Of a stretch of 64,000 bases of DNA, positions 11,290-22,644 are shown piece by piece (within the stretch, counting starts at the first letter, position 1; each line of letters opens with the position of its first letter). This DNA is from Panulirus ornatus (lineage: Eukaryota > Arthropoda > Malacostraca > Decapoda > Palinuridae). The stretch is from contig NC_092249.1 in the NCBI RefSeq assembly GCF_036320965.1, positions 3,841,614 through 3,905,613 on the forward strand. Direction: 5' to 3'. The notes under the pieces are model-generated. The model saw only the letters and a list, made by a program, of their open reading frames with translations, searched no databases and was not told where the DNA came from. Position numbers and translations under genes: made by a program.

Positions 11290-11840
11290 GGAGGGTCCTG
11301 GGAATGTATGATTAATTCGATGATGCATAAGAAAGACGTGAGGCATATGCGTGAACTCCTGTCCTTTCCTCTCATATCCAATTATAAAATTCGAGGGTAA
11401 AGCAAACTACTGATAGACTAACATCATAAATAGATATTCAAAAACAGAATATTGAATATTCAAACCAAACAGGATAAACTGCAAGAATCTAAAGGCATCT
11501 AAACGGGACTATTAAGTCGTATAACTCGGGTCACAATAAAGTAAGTATTCTCCAACAGACTCATACGATTCCATTAATAACCCAGAATTATCTAAAACTT
11601 TCATCGTCTGTATATCACAGAACACTACGATGATTAAACTACACCCGGATGTGCGTTAAAGTAATTATTAATCATTCATATATAACTATTCTATAATGAA
11701 ATGAATCGCTTAGTGTATTTTAACTACTCGAAGCCACCAAATGATCCAAATTATAAGTGTTACACACTACAAAACTACAGCAATTTTACGACAACCTCAC
11801 TATTATGCTAATGCCAATAATGATTCCTCACAAGTCTTAT
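11290..11840. other. no recognised feature, AT-rich
   Basis: AT-rich sequence with small inverted repeats such as 'gaatattgaatattc' near 11447. No gene is supported. Confidence 0.5.
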
Positions 11841-11847
11841 ATATGCA

Positions 11848-12003
11848 TGAATGTGAATGGGAACGGTGTGGTATACTGGGGTCGACGTGCTGTCAATGGA
11901 CTGAACCAGGGCATGTGAAACGTCCGTGGTAAACCATGGTAAAGGTCTGTGGAGCCTGGATGTAGATGGGGAGTTGTGGTTTCGGTGCGTTACACATGAA
12001 GAA
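11848..12003 (+). repeat. Dispersed repeat family G, 5' part
   Basis: Contains 'gtggtatactggggtcgacg', 'ctgaaccagggcatgtgaaa', 'gtaaaccatgg' and 'gttgtggtttcggtgcgtta'. The last block is the reverse complement of 'caccgaaaccacagctccc' in the 61329 copy, which links this fragment to family G. The conserved 3' block is missing, so it is 3' truncated. Confidence 0.75.
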
Positions 12004-12009
12004 ATGAAC

Positions 12010-13190
12010 AAAGCAGTGGAATTCAGGGCAATATATGATTACATTCTGATACGAGAGAAATACATATCTATCTTGAGTACCTACGTAATTTTACCTTTAG
12101 TGAAATCGACCTAATATAAAGCCTAGAACAAATTAAAAGAAAAAATAACTCTCCGTCAAATCAGTAGATGAAACGATACAAAGCAATTTAATTCTAAAAT
12201 ACACAAAGCTTTAATCTTTTTTCCCAGGACAACTAATTACCTAGTATAGCATTTTAATTTCATAGGTCAAGATGTGAAGTTAATCAAGAATGTCCCGTTT
12301 CATTCCTCTATGGTGGTCGTCACACCACACCACTAATTGACCCTAAGGGCAACATGATTATTTGATTATCCTGTAGCCTGTGGGCCTCGACCGCTCACAC
12401 AGACTGCCATTACTCAAAAGAAAAAGAAGGGAAAAGCTGTATCTGGACGCGCTTCCTAAAATCTCCTTTCATTCTTGATCATTGAAATGTACTTGATGTC
12501 ATTACGTCAGTCTATATAGGGGTCTTTTACTGATGTCAAAACAGAACTTCAACGGAAAAGAGGAGAGAAAAGTAATATATCCAGAGACTTCAAACCTGCA
12601 CTAATCATCTGAGGCCTTCTTAAAACCTCTCCAAAAAAACAAAGGCGTAATGCCATGATAAACATCGCTATAAACCTTTGTATGCGTATACATGCATGTA
12701 TATACCTACTTCCTGACGTGTGGTTCTGTTGAAAGGACTTGGCTAAATTCCTGAGCTCTGTGGAAGCCCCTAGAGAAGCGAGCTCTGGTACAGGAGGATA
12801 AATTACAACATAGAGGGAAGGAGAGAGTGATTTACCCACACCTCTTCATCTTCTACCCGCACCATCTGAGGCCACGAAAGACGGCAGTAAAGAAGTGTAA
12901 ACACCCCCGATGTTTCGCTGGCGTCCCTCATCATAAGGGACGATGAAGCAGCGGCCCTCATGTTCCCTGGCCCTACGTGGGGGGGATTCTCGGGCCTCCC
13001 AACGCCCTCGCAGAGTCGTTAAACAGCTAATGACCTACGGCCCTGGAAGACCATTTGCGAGGTGGTGGTGGTAGGGCGATGGCTATTCCTGGACTGGCGT
13101 GTGACGGGAAAGAACTCCCTTAACTTTCCATGACTTCTATAAACCCGTCTGTCCCCATCCCGGACGTCTGCCCCACACCTGGGACTCCCT
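12010..13190. other. no gene recognised
   Basis: Mostly plain sequence. A small perfect hairpin lies at 12922-12942 (CGTCCCT, 7-base loop, AGGGACG). No long non-repetitive frame shows a domain. Confidence 0.5.
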
Positions 13191-13195
13191 CACAT

Positions 13196-13225
13196 GGGGG
13201 AGGCGGGGGGAAGGGGGAAAGGGGG
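13196..13225 (+). promoter_or_regulatory. G-quadruplex candidate
   Basis: Four runs of five or six G (13196-13200, 13205-13210, 13213-13217, 13221-13225) are separated by loops of 4, 2 and 3 bases. This satisfies the standard G-quadruplex pattern comfortably. A regulatory role is only a possibility, as no gene is nearby. Confidence 0.6.
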
Positions 13226-13375
13226 TGTTTGGGCCACGGCAAACAAGAGACCCCTCAGAGCACAACCGGAAGACCTTTACATTCCTGGAGAATGTAACAT
13301 AAGTTACCCTCCCTCCCATCCCATCCCAGCATGATCGTGGACGCCTTAACCTACGAAGGGTATTTTGAGCATCTC

Positions 13376-13378
<3 letters not shown>

Positions 13379-13452
<74 letters not shown>
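13379..13452. repeat. (GA)n microsatellite
   Basis: About 37 uninterrupted GA units. Confidence 0.98.
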
Positions 13453-13455
<3 letters not shown>

Positions 13456-13586
13456 AAGCTGTCTGTACTTGATAACTCAGCTGTGAACTCTGGTATTTGA
13501 GCCCAACAGGAAGGACACGTCAGGTGGGCGGACATGTTTCTTTCCCCTCCCACGGTCGCGCCTCCCATCACACCACCCCACCCCCT

Positions 13587-13588
<2 letters not shown>

Positions 13589-13629
<41 letters not shown>
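13589..13629. repeat. (CA)n microsatellite
   Basis: About 20 CA units following a C-rich stretch. Confidence 0.98.
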
Positions 13630-13634
<5 letters not shown>

Positions 13635-13789
13635 TGGGTTACCAGCCCACAGGATCTGAGGCAAATGGATTCCACCTAGAGGAGAGGAGGTTCTTGTTAC
13701 ACAGCGCTCAAGGGCGAGAACACAGCCAGCGACATATGTGAGGTACTTTCTGACAACGATGAGGAATGGTTGAGTCGCTTGTGTGGCTG

Positions 13790-14370
13790 AGGGAAAGGGA
13801 GGGGGGAAAGGTCTGGGTGTGACAAAGAGATTGGAGAGGAAGGGAAGGAGGGAAAGAGATGGGAAAGGAAGGGAAGGAGCGGAAAGAGATGGGAAAGGAA
13901 GGGAAGGAGGGGAAAGAGATGGGAAAGGAAGGGAAGGAGGGAAAGAGATGGGAAAGGAAGGGAAGGAGGGAAAAAGATGGGAAAGGAAGGGAAGGAGGGA
14001 AAGAGATGGGAAAGGGAGGGAAGGAGGGGAAAGAGATGGGAAAGGAAGGGAAGGAGGGGAAAGATATGGGAAAGGATTGCGACTGTCCCTCGAAGAAGAG
14101 AAGGAAGGAGTGAAAAGACAGACTAAAGGACAGGATCTCCTTGGTGATAGGCGCTACGTAATAAAGGAAGGAAAGAGATGGGAAAGGAAGGGAAGGAGGG
14201 AAAGAGATGGGAAAGGACTGCGATTGGTGCATTGAAGAAGGGAAGGAAGACGTGAAAAGAGAGAGAGACGGAGGAAAGAAGGGTCTCTCAGGCAGTGTAG
14301 AAAAGGAAGGGAAGGGGTGGGAAAGGGCTGTGATTATCTCTTGAAGAAAGGAAGGGAGGAAAACGTGGAG
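13790..14370 (+). repeat. polypurine minisatellite, 29-30 bp unit
   Basis: Units of the type 'gggaaaggaagggaaggagg' plus 'ggaaagagat' repeat about eight times at 13838-14075. Fragments recur at 14165-14220 and 14300-14335. The plus strand is almost pure purine, so frames on both strands stay open: Lys/Glu/Gly-rich on plus and a 271-codon Ser/Phe/Pro-rich frame on minus. None is a credible protein. Confidence 0.92.
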
Positions 14371-14392
14371 AGAGCGAGAGCGGGAGCGAACG

Positions 14393-14395
<3 letters not shown>

Positions 14396-14486
<91 letters not shown>

Positions 14487-14487
14487 G
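14396..14487. repeat. (GA)n microsatellite
   Basis: About 45 GA units with one interruption near 14469. It continues the polypurine block upstream. Confidence 0.97.
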
Positions 14488-14683
14488 CAAGGGGGTGGGT
14501 GGGTGTCTCTTAGGCGGAGGCAACGTCCTGTGTCAGGTTTGAGAGGGAGAGAAGAGTAACATGCTAGGGTAGAGTTGCCATGACGCACTTGGCAATATTT
14601 CGAGAGCTGAAATAAACTAATAAAACATTAGGACGAACACCAACATGAAGCTCGTACAAGTATTTTTGAAGAGAAAACAGTAT

Positions 14684-15043
<360 letters not shown>

Positions 15044-15119
<76 letters not shown>
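15044..15119. repeat. (TA)n microsatellite, right flank of a family G copy
   Basis: About 38 TA units immediately after 'ccccagggataaca'. The 41-bp satellite follows almost at once. Confidence 0.98.
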
Positions 15120-15121
<2 letters not shown>

Positions 15122-15137
15122 TTTGTGTCATCATTGT

Positions 15138-15360
15138 CCCATCACTCACGTACGTGACACTAGTGATGGTATCGTGAGCCCATCACTCACGTATGTGACA
15201 CATGTGATGGTGTCGTGGCCCCATCACTCACGTATGTGGCACTAGTGATGGTGTCATGGTCCCGTCACTCACGTATGTGGCACTAGTGATGGTGGCGTGG
15301 TCCCATCACTCATATATGTGACACCAGTGATAGTGTCATGATCCTATCACTCACATTACA
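15138..15360. repeat. 41-bp tandem repeat with internal palindrome, 6 copies
   Basis: 'atcactcacg'-type unit marks fall at 15141, 15182, 15223, 15264, 15305 and 15346, exactly 41 bp apart. Each unit carries CATCACT and AGTGATG arms around 'cacgtacgtgacac', so each can form a hairpin. Substitutions vary between copies, but the outer arms are mostly kept. Confidence 0.95.
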
Positions 15361-15387
15361 GTTCGTATCTCTTATCCTCACACCTGG

Positions 15388-15450
15388 TCGCTCTTGCCCA
15401 CTATAGCGAGGTAGCGTTAGGTACAGGCGGGTGATCCTTAGAGAAAAATT
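15388..15450 (-). repeat. Dispersed repeat family G, short fragment
   Basis: Retains 'agcgaggtagcgttaggtac' and a diverged flank. It lies 27 bp beyond the 41-bp satellite, so the satellite sits between two family G pieces. Confidence 0.65.
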
Positions 15451-15689
15451 TCGATCTCAAATATTCTGAATATTACTTTACCACGGGCAGCAGATGTATT
15501 TAAGCCGAATATTTGATACGATCGACCGAGCGTGTTCTTCTATATTTCCCTTACATATCAAAATCCATAAATGAACATATTTCCCTTTACATTGACTTTT
15601 TCGTCAGTAAACAACAAATATATGGAGATTATCTTTACCACTGGGCGATGAGAAGGCCCCCATATGTGTGCTGGGGTTATAAGATAAAA

Positions 15690-15845
15690 GGTATTTATAT
15701 ATATAAACAGATAAATAACATATACATATGCTGAACGTTGATGTTTACATATATAAACACGTAAACAACATATATACATTCGCTAAAACGTTGATGTTTA
15801 CAAATACAAGCACGTAAATAACATACATATACATATGCTACACGT
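15690..15845. repeat. 50-53 bp AT-rich tandem repeat, ~3 copies
   Basis: Repeats of 'acgtaaataacatatacat' type, with 'acgttgatgttta' linking the units, are spaced 50 and 53 bp apart. Confidence 0.85.
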
Positions 15846-15849
15846 ATGA

Positions 15850-16245
15850 AAATACGACATATGAAATGTATATACTCGACAGGAGAGGACAGGCCATCAC
15901 CCAGTACTCCGGGTCGCTATGATTACAAAACACATTCGCGAATTTACAACCAATTACGAAGGGTGTTCTGGCGGATAGCGACTTGAGGGGCGGTTTGATT
16001 AAGTTCATCTCTGGCAGGGTGGTGGACAGGGGGAAGCAGCCACTGGGGCAGTAAACCTGATCCTCTCAGCTTGGGTAGGCAGGTGGAGAAGCAATTAGCT
16101 TTGTCTCAATGGTGGGAGATGGTCGCTCCAAACATCACCCACCCTCCCACCACATCACGCGGCGCGCCAACTCTTGCCCTAATGACAGCTGGATTTTATG
16201 TGATGTGGGTGGGTGGGTGGGTGGGGGGTGTTTCCTGTGATCTCA
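15850..16245. other. no recognised feature
   Basis: Plain sequence that becomes G-rich (GGGT units, 16205-16230) just before the GA array. Confidence 0.5.
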
Positions 16246-16247
16246 TG

Positions 16248-16249
<2 letters not shown>

Positions 16250-16325
<76 letters not shown>
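16250..16325. repeat. (GA)n microsatellite
   Basis: Thirty-eight uninterrupted units. Confidence 0.98.
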
Positions 16326-16329
<4 letters not shown>

Positions 16330-16397
16330 TTTGCACCTTGGGGGTTGAGATATCTATGGCATCGCCTCAAGACTTTATTTCTTTTAACAATGGCAGT

Positions 16398-16502
16398 ACT
16401 GTCGTTTTTAAAGGCATTTAGTTTTTTTTTAAATACCTAACAATTGGACAGAGAACTGTCGTTTTTAGGGCATTTTTTTTAAATGGCTAACAATTGGACA
16501 GT
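16398..16502. repeat. 57-bp tandem duplication
   Basis: 'actgtcgttttta' at 16398 and 16455, each followed by a T tract and 'ctaacaattggaca'. Two copies. Confidence 0.9.
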
Positions 16503-16509
16503 AAATATC

Positions 16510-16885
16510 CTATGGCAAGAGAATCTGGGCTCTGATTCGGTCCTTAGAAGTGTACAGTTGACTCACGTCATGTCTTATGGTGGTCCAGTAATGTCGACGA
16601 TGTCTCAAGAACCTCTTATGATGTCAGTGATGTCTTGTGATGAAAGTCTTGGGTGATAATGATGTCTCGTGGAAGGAAGGAAGTCTTGCCATGTTGACAA
16701 CAGTTTTTCATGAGGGTTTAGGATGTCACTGCTGTTTTAAGAAGGTCTTTCTGATGTCAGTGACGCCGTCACACATCAATGATGTCCCTTGTCTTTGCAA
16801 CATGAATCACTTCGTCTTATGAGCTTGGGGGAGAGGGGGTCTGTCTTCGACGGGAGTGATATTCTGAAGAGAAAAACCAGTCCCG
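16510..16885. other. degenerate GATGTC-rich stretch
   Basis: Loosely repeated 'gatgtcttatg' and 'tgatgtc' words suggest an old, decayed tandem repeat. No period can be fixed by eye. Confidence 0.4.
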
Positions 16886-16888
16886 ATA

Positions 16889-16912
16889 CTCTCTCTCTCT
16901 CTCTCTCTCTCT
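16889..16912. repeat. short (CT)n tract
   Basis: Twelve CT units. Confidence 0.93.
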
Positions 16913-16914
16913 AC

Positions 16915-18865
16915 TCCCTGTAATAAGGCCCCTGGATGTGTCCTTTGTACTTAGCGTGTCATTACCATACTCATTTTGCCGACGTTTCTGCACTCCTGCA
17001 CTCGGAAGGCCTCGAGTCCCTCCCTATCTGTCGCCATCACAGGATCCTAGTTAAAGGGCGTCTCTCTTGAGGGGGGTAAAGACTCATGCCGCTCGACCAT
17101 GATGGGAAAGTAACCAAGTCCTCATCCCATTTACATCTGGGAGACGTCCCACCTCCCCTTTATACCATGTCCTCTCCAGCTCGCTCGGGCAAGCGATTCA
17201 CATACGTATGATTCTTTCTTTGATGGTGTTTTTATATTCCCCTCTACCTCTAGCCAGATGCACTGGCTGATGGCTGAGAGATATGGTCTAAACCCCTGAA
17301 GTAATTATTACTTGTCGTTAACGGGGCGGGTCCGCCAGAGCCACTGGCGTCTCCCTTAATGATAAGAGCCATCTGAACGCCAAACACGACCGCGTCGTCT
17401 TATCTACACCTTTATCTCTGTGGTCGTGGCCTGACTGCCGGTTAAGATATAACCTTATCATTTCCATGGGTTTAACGACCATGATCATCTGAATATACCG
17501 ATATAAACCTTCGCTGGCCATGCCTGATTCTGACTACTAGCTCAATCTTCGCCGTCGTTTATACGAGTTCAATCAACCACCATCAGTTTCAGGGAACCAA
17601 CTACCATTTCTATGGGTTTCCTTCCCGTGGCCACAGTCTGACGACCAATTCCACCGACGCCCTCATCTATGAGGGACGTTCCTCAGCAGAAGCCATGAAA
17701 CCAGGGCACAGGAGAATGTCTTTGGCCACATGAGTTACCCTGACGACCTCATGAAGATATGAGGAAGTGTAGGTGGTGGTGAAGGATAAGGAGAATGAAG
17801 AAGACGTAGAGAAGGAACAGGTCGTGAAAAAAATATATATATGAGGAAGAAGAGGTTGTGGAGAAGGGCGATGATGAGGAAGAGAATGAGGTAGCAGTGG
17901 GGAAAAATGAGGAAGAGGAGGTGTTGAGAAAATATTATGAGGAGGAGAAGCTGGAGGTGTGGAGAGTTGCACAATAGGATTGTGAAAAGCGTCATTACTT
18001 TCACCACGGTGGACAGACCTAACCCCAAGACACGAGACCTCTGTGAGAATAATCCCACATTGTTCCAAATTGCGCAACCAAACCCAGGGCTCTCCTAACA
18101 CGACCCAGTTATCCTCCACGGCAAACCAGCTCTAGGGAGGAAAAAAAAGAAAAAAAAATCACCTGAAATTCCAAGTAATTTCGAAATATCCAAAAATATA
18201 GACCATTCGTAGAATTTAATCAGTTCATTTACATAAATACATGGCGGCAACATAACTAAATTCCTACGGTTCATATGATTTCCAATTCATTACAATTTGC
18301 AAAAACAAAAAAAATCATTCGAACCAGAGAGGACAAAGGTCATTTTCATCGGCTTTTAAACAAGGCTCAGCCCTTATGTACCTGATGCCATAAGGGCCTA
18401 ATAGACGGCTACAGCTAGAAACAATGTTGATACAATCAACGCCACTCTCAGCTACTACCCTCATCACGATAATAATTATCAATTCAGCTTCATATCTATA
18501 CACATTAAGTGAAGAAACACCTAATCGTTCACGATAAAGATATAAAAACCGACACTGAGACACTAGCAGTGTCGTCTCGTCTCTCGCCTCATAAATATAA
18601 TCATAAACATCGAACGGCAAATCCGTGTTGTGAGAGTCGCGTATCAACACCACGTAACCAACAGCGCTAGCTACATCTACCGGCCATGCTGGAAACTATA
18701 CCCAAAACAGTATGTTATCCTGACCGAGCGAGACGGAAAGATTTTTTTTTGCTCTTATTTTTTCGTCTTTACAGGTATAACACAAGAGCTCCAGACTGAC
18801 AGTTCCATTAACAATTAGGGAAAAAACATTACAATAAACACCTGTCGACCCGGCGACTCTAATAA
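16915..18865. other. no gene recognised
   Basis: A 2-kb stretch without supported features. A purine-rich segment (17755-17960, 'gaggaagag' type) opens 150- and 107-codon minus frames rich in Ser/Pro/Leu. A 112-codon minus frame at 18315-18653 has ordinary composition but no recognised family. Confidence 0.45.
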
Positions 18866-18870
18866 GCTGG

Positions 18871-18962
<92 letters not shown>
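18871..18962. repeat. (CT)n microsatellite
   Basis: About 45 CT units with one A interruption near 18899. Confidence 0.97.
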
Positions 18963-18964
<2 letters not shown>

Positions 18965-19425
18965 TACTGATATATCATACCTGGTGCCCTACCCTCCTAT
19001 ATGAGTTATAGTACCACAGTATATCATCATATAATACTGCTCTATTACCTATATGTCTCTATTTCTCGGCTATACTCCAACTAGATGTTATATATTCTTG
19101 TTATATCGGCCTATTACCCTGCAATGTTGGCTGCACTGGGCACATACATAGTGACTAACCTACGCAGATATATCAAATCAGTATTATATCACCCATCAAA
19201 TATGTCCATGAGCATATACCTGGTATACCAACCCAACTTTTACTAGTCTATCAATCGTCCTCTACTCATCCCATCCTGTCCATCATATCTGAGTATACTC
19301 GCCCATTACTTCGGAGTACCCCTTCCTGATATATCGAGTATACCAACCCAGTCATATTACGCGTTGGAGTGGAACCCTCGAAACTTTTAGGGAGGATATG
19401 ATGAACGGGCAAAACACTGCTGGAT
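18965..19425. other. no recognised feature
   Basis: AT-rich sequence with many 'tatatc' and 'gtatac' words. No clear period. Confidence 0.5.
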
Positions 19426-19429
19426 AGCA

Positions 19430-19800
19430 TATGAGTAACACTGCTCTACAGGACAGTAGTGACACTGCTCTACAGGATATAAGTAACACTACAGAATATA
19501 AGTAACACTGCTCTACAGCATATAAGTAACACTACTGTACACAAGTAACATTGCTCTACAGCACATAAGTAACACTACACTATAGAATATAAGTAACACT
19601 GCTCTACAGCATATAAGTAACACTACTGTACACAAGTAACACTGCTCTACAGCATATAAGTAACATTGCTCTACAGCATGTAAGTAACACTGCTCGACAG
19701 CATATAACACTGCTCTACAGCACATAAGTAACACTGCTCTACAGCATATATGTAACACTGACGTAGAGGTTATACCTAATACTCTACACGATATTAGTAA
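19430..19800. repeat. ~24-bp tandem repeat, about 14 degenerate copies
   Basis: Unit type 'agtaacactgctctacagca' plus 'tata'. Shorter variants such as 'agtaacactactgtacaca' are interspersed. Because 24 is divisible by three, a 109-codon minus frame (Cys-Arg-Ala-Val-Leu pattern) stays open. It is a repeat artefact. Confidence 0.92.
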
Positions 19801-19809
19801 TACTGCGCT

Positions 19810-20265
19810 ACAGGATCTTTCTGGCCATGAACGACAAAGCAATTTCCTTTCGCTCTTCCCCTAAGGGTACAGCCCAGGATACAGTCAACTGTATCTACAA
19901 CACACGGAAAATTAAACTGACGAATAAATCAAATACTTTTCACAGTATTACAGTTACATGTAAAAGTCTGTGAGTGGGGAAAGAGGTTATATGTACGCGA
20001 TCCACATAATGGAAAATGGGAGGCAGTGATCAATACGTAATAGAATGACTCAAAAAGAAAATTAAGGTGACTCAAAAATCGTTTACCACGACTGTTTGCT
20101 GATGTGTGTCTTCTGGGTTCGCTATTGGGGAACGTGCGTGCAGATATAGGATTCACATACGACCCGCAGGAGCCTAGAAAGAATCACAATTGGTGGTAGG
20201 CTGCCAGACCCGGATAAGATCAACACATGCGTCTATTATGTCCTGTCATTTAAGGTTGGCGAGTG
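19810..20265. other. no recognised feature
   Basis: Plain sequence, no supported gene. Confidence 0.5.
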
Positions 20266-20269
20266 AGCA

Positions 20270-20593
20270 ATTTATTTTACTGACTGATACTTTTTCATTC
20301 TTTTTTTTTCCATTTTCTTTTGTATTAATGCCTGTACGCCTTTTCTGCGTTAGCGAGGATGCGTCAGGAACACAAAACAAGAGCTTTCAAGGGGGAGGGA
20401 AAAAAAAATATCTATATACATTTATCCTATTTTGTATCCTTCATTTTCTAATTTCAAAATGTGATAATTCAGGAGGGAACGATTTCCAGCACACCATGCA
20501 CACTGCTACCACATATCTTGGTGGCTTTCTACGAAACGCAAGAGATAAATGGGCTGTATTCAACCCTTCTCCAGCGTTTATATAATATGTTTG
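20270..20593 (-). repeat. Dispersed repeat family G, subfamily 2, diverged copy
   Basis: Contains 'tgcgttagcgagg', 'gcgtcaggaacac', 'gaacgatttccagc', 'ggtggctttctacgaaacgc' and a TA array at its end. The order matches the 14792 copy but with many differences, so this is an older insertion. Confidence 0.7.

Positions 20594-20621
<28 letters not shown>
20594..20621. repeat. (TA)n tract
   Basis: Fourteen TA units directly at the end of the family G copy. Confidence 0.95.
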
Positions 20622-20624
<3 letters not shown>

Positions 20625-21045
20625 GAGCAACTCTACCATCCTGTCTGCGATAAGGGAAATGATATTCCGACACGATAATAATTCCCCCACATAATATTCT
20701 GTCGAACGTGATAGTGAAACACATAAAACGACCCGACTCTCGAATGTATATCCGTTCAACAGAAATTCTGATGCATGTTGAACACGTTCTTACCCTACAT
20801 ATAATATAAGGTCTGGTGGTAATATTTTCCCTTTTGACTGCGATCTAGCATACGATGGCGAGTGGATGGCACTGTGTACACTCTACTGCTGTAAGCGACG
20901 CCTCATGGAAAACGGTGGCTGGGTATAGTAGATGATATCAAGTGTCGTGTGTGTGAGACTAAACAGCTCTCCTGCCTCTTTTACGATATAGGAAACAGGT
21001 GTCTCTCTTGTTCTTCTTTGTATTAGATTATTTAGCAGCGGTGTT
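20625..21045. other. no recognised feature
   Basis: Plain sequence, nothing recognised. Confidence 0.5.
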
Positions 21046-21047
21046 GC

Positions 21048-21051
21048 GTGC

Positions 21052-21120
<69 letters not shown>
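21048..21120. repeat. (GT)n microsatellite
   Basis: About 32 GT units, preceded by GCGTGCGT variants. Confidence 0.98.
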
Positions 21121-21121
<1 letters not shown>

Positions 21122-21183
21122 CGGGGAGAGAGATTTACGATCAAGTAGCCCCGTCCCTTAACCTTATATCTATTTATTCATTA

Positions 21184-21185
<2 letters not shown>

Positions 21186-21241
<56 letters not shown>
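21186..21241. repeat. (AC)n microsatellite, inverted relative to 21048
   Basis: Twenty-eight AC units about 65 bp from the GT array. They are complementary to it, so a transcript could fold into a long hairpin. Confidence 0.98.
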
Positions 21242-21242
<1 letters not shown>

Positions 21243-21245
<3 letters not shown>

Positions 21246-21340
21246 CCAGTCTAAGCTAGGTACCCAATCATCGACCAGCCCAGAAGAAAGGATGAACAGC
21301 TAGGTTGACTGTGGGCTCCCCATCAAATTCCCTAAGTTTC
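21243..21340 (-). repeat. tRNA-derived SINE-like repeat, truncated
   Basis: Contains 'aggtacccaatcatcgacca', 'gatgaacagct' and 'ggttgactgtggg', the body of the element at 35612. The tRNA-like head with the B box is missing. Confidence 0.7.
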
Positions 21341-21385
21341 AGAAATACATTAATACCTAAAACAACGTTCTCTAAATCCATATTT

Positions 21386-21386
21386 C

Positions 21387-21444
<58 letters not shown>

Positions 21445-21447
21445 CAC
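21386..21447. repeat. (CA)n microsatellite
   Basis: About 30 CA units with one CG interruption near the end. Confidence 0.97.
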
Positions 21448-21596
21448 GTGCGCCCGGATCGCTCATGGAACACAGAAAGCCTCATACCCATTTTTTATGA
21501 CGCTATACAATGGATGGCTGGGAGCAAAGCCGCTCTAGACGTGTACTGACCGAGGATTATGAACCAAAAACCATTTCCAGTGGGAAAAAAATGTTA

Positions 21597-21600
<4 letters not shown>

Positions 21601-21680
<80 letters not shown>
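21601..21680. repeat. (GA)n microsatellite
   Basis: Forty uninterrupted GA units. Confidence 0.98.
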
Positions 21681-21683
<3 letters not shown>

Positions 21684-21860
21684 GGAAAAGAGATTTTTCA
21701 CATTTCTTTTGTTCAACCCAGCCCCAGGTCATTTGCATGTGTACTAACAAAAAAAGAAAGAAAGAAAGGAAAAAAACGTGGGACGATTAGCAAACTGAAT
21801 TATACAAGCATTTTTTTTTCAAACGATACTTCCACTATAGTTTTGCATGTTAATGCTTGT

Positions 21861-21862
<2 letters not shown>

Positions 21863-21945
<83 letters not shown>
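21863..21945. repeat. (CT)n microsatellite, inverted relative to 21601
   Basis: About 41 CT units, 182 bp from a GA array of the same length. Together they form an inverted repeat of about 80 bp per arm. Confidence 0.98.
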
Positions 21946-21949
<4 letters not shown>

Positions 21950-21950
<1 letters not shown>

Positions 21951-22450
21951 TTTCTGGATGATATTCGCATGACCAATTAACTAGACTGAAAAAACAAACA
22001 AAAAAAAAATCCCTTAAACCCTTTTTTTTATTATTATTTAACATGAAAAACAAAAATACTAATATGGCTCATCTGTGAATGCTTGTTAGGGCGCCCCCCC
22101 TATGCACTCCACTGCAGCAACATAAATGATATGATCATTGCTTGATTTAACACAGAGGCCACGCACGCTGTTGCCATGCAAACGGCCTCTTTGACCCACA
22201 CCCACTCACACCCCCTGCCCTTGTTCAATCAGGGTTATGGCGACGTGCCCGTTGTCATGGTTAGCTGGCTCATGGTGCAGAGCGATCCCCAGAGCGGTCG
22301 TTGTAGGCGAACACTGAACTGCCTCAGAGAGAGACAGACAGACGTGTGTATGAACAGGTTTACCCACACAAAGAAAGAATATTCATGATCCTATGCAGTT
22401 ATGGGGGAAAAAATAACTAAGATTCTATAATGCCTTACGTAAAGAGGCAG
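21950..22450. other. no recognised feature
   Basis: Contains short A and T tracts (about 22000-22040). No gene. Confidence 0.5.
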
Positions 22451-22454
22451 AAGT

Positions 22455-22640
22455 AACCACAGCACAGGAGCTGTGTTGTGGCGAGACGCGATAATCACAG
22501 CACAGGAGCTGTGTTGTGGCGAGACGCGATAACCATAGCACAGGAGCTGTGTTGTGGCGAGACGCGATAACCATAGCACAGGAGAAGCTGTGTTGTGGCG
22601 AGACGCGATAACCAACAAGACAGGAGAAGCTGTGTTGAAA
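22455..22640. repeat. 38-bp tandem repeat, ~5 copies, hairpin-bearing unit
   Basis: Unit marks 'agcacaggag' fall at 22461, 22499, 22537 and 22575, with a further diverged copy. Each unit has CACAG-GAG-CTGTG, a perfect 5-bp stem with a 3-base loop, and 'gcgagacgcgata'. The last two copies have a 3-base insertion that lengthens the loop. Confidence 0.94.
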
Positions 22641-22644
22641 CACG

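Noticed and set aside
13708..14523. 271-codon minus-strand frame, the longest in the window
   Set aside because: It is the complement of polypurine minisatellite and (GA)n DNA. The translation is only Ser/Phe/Pro/Leu low complexity.
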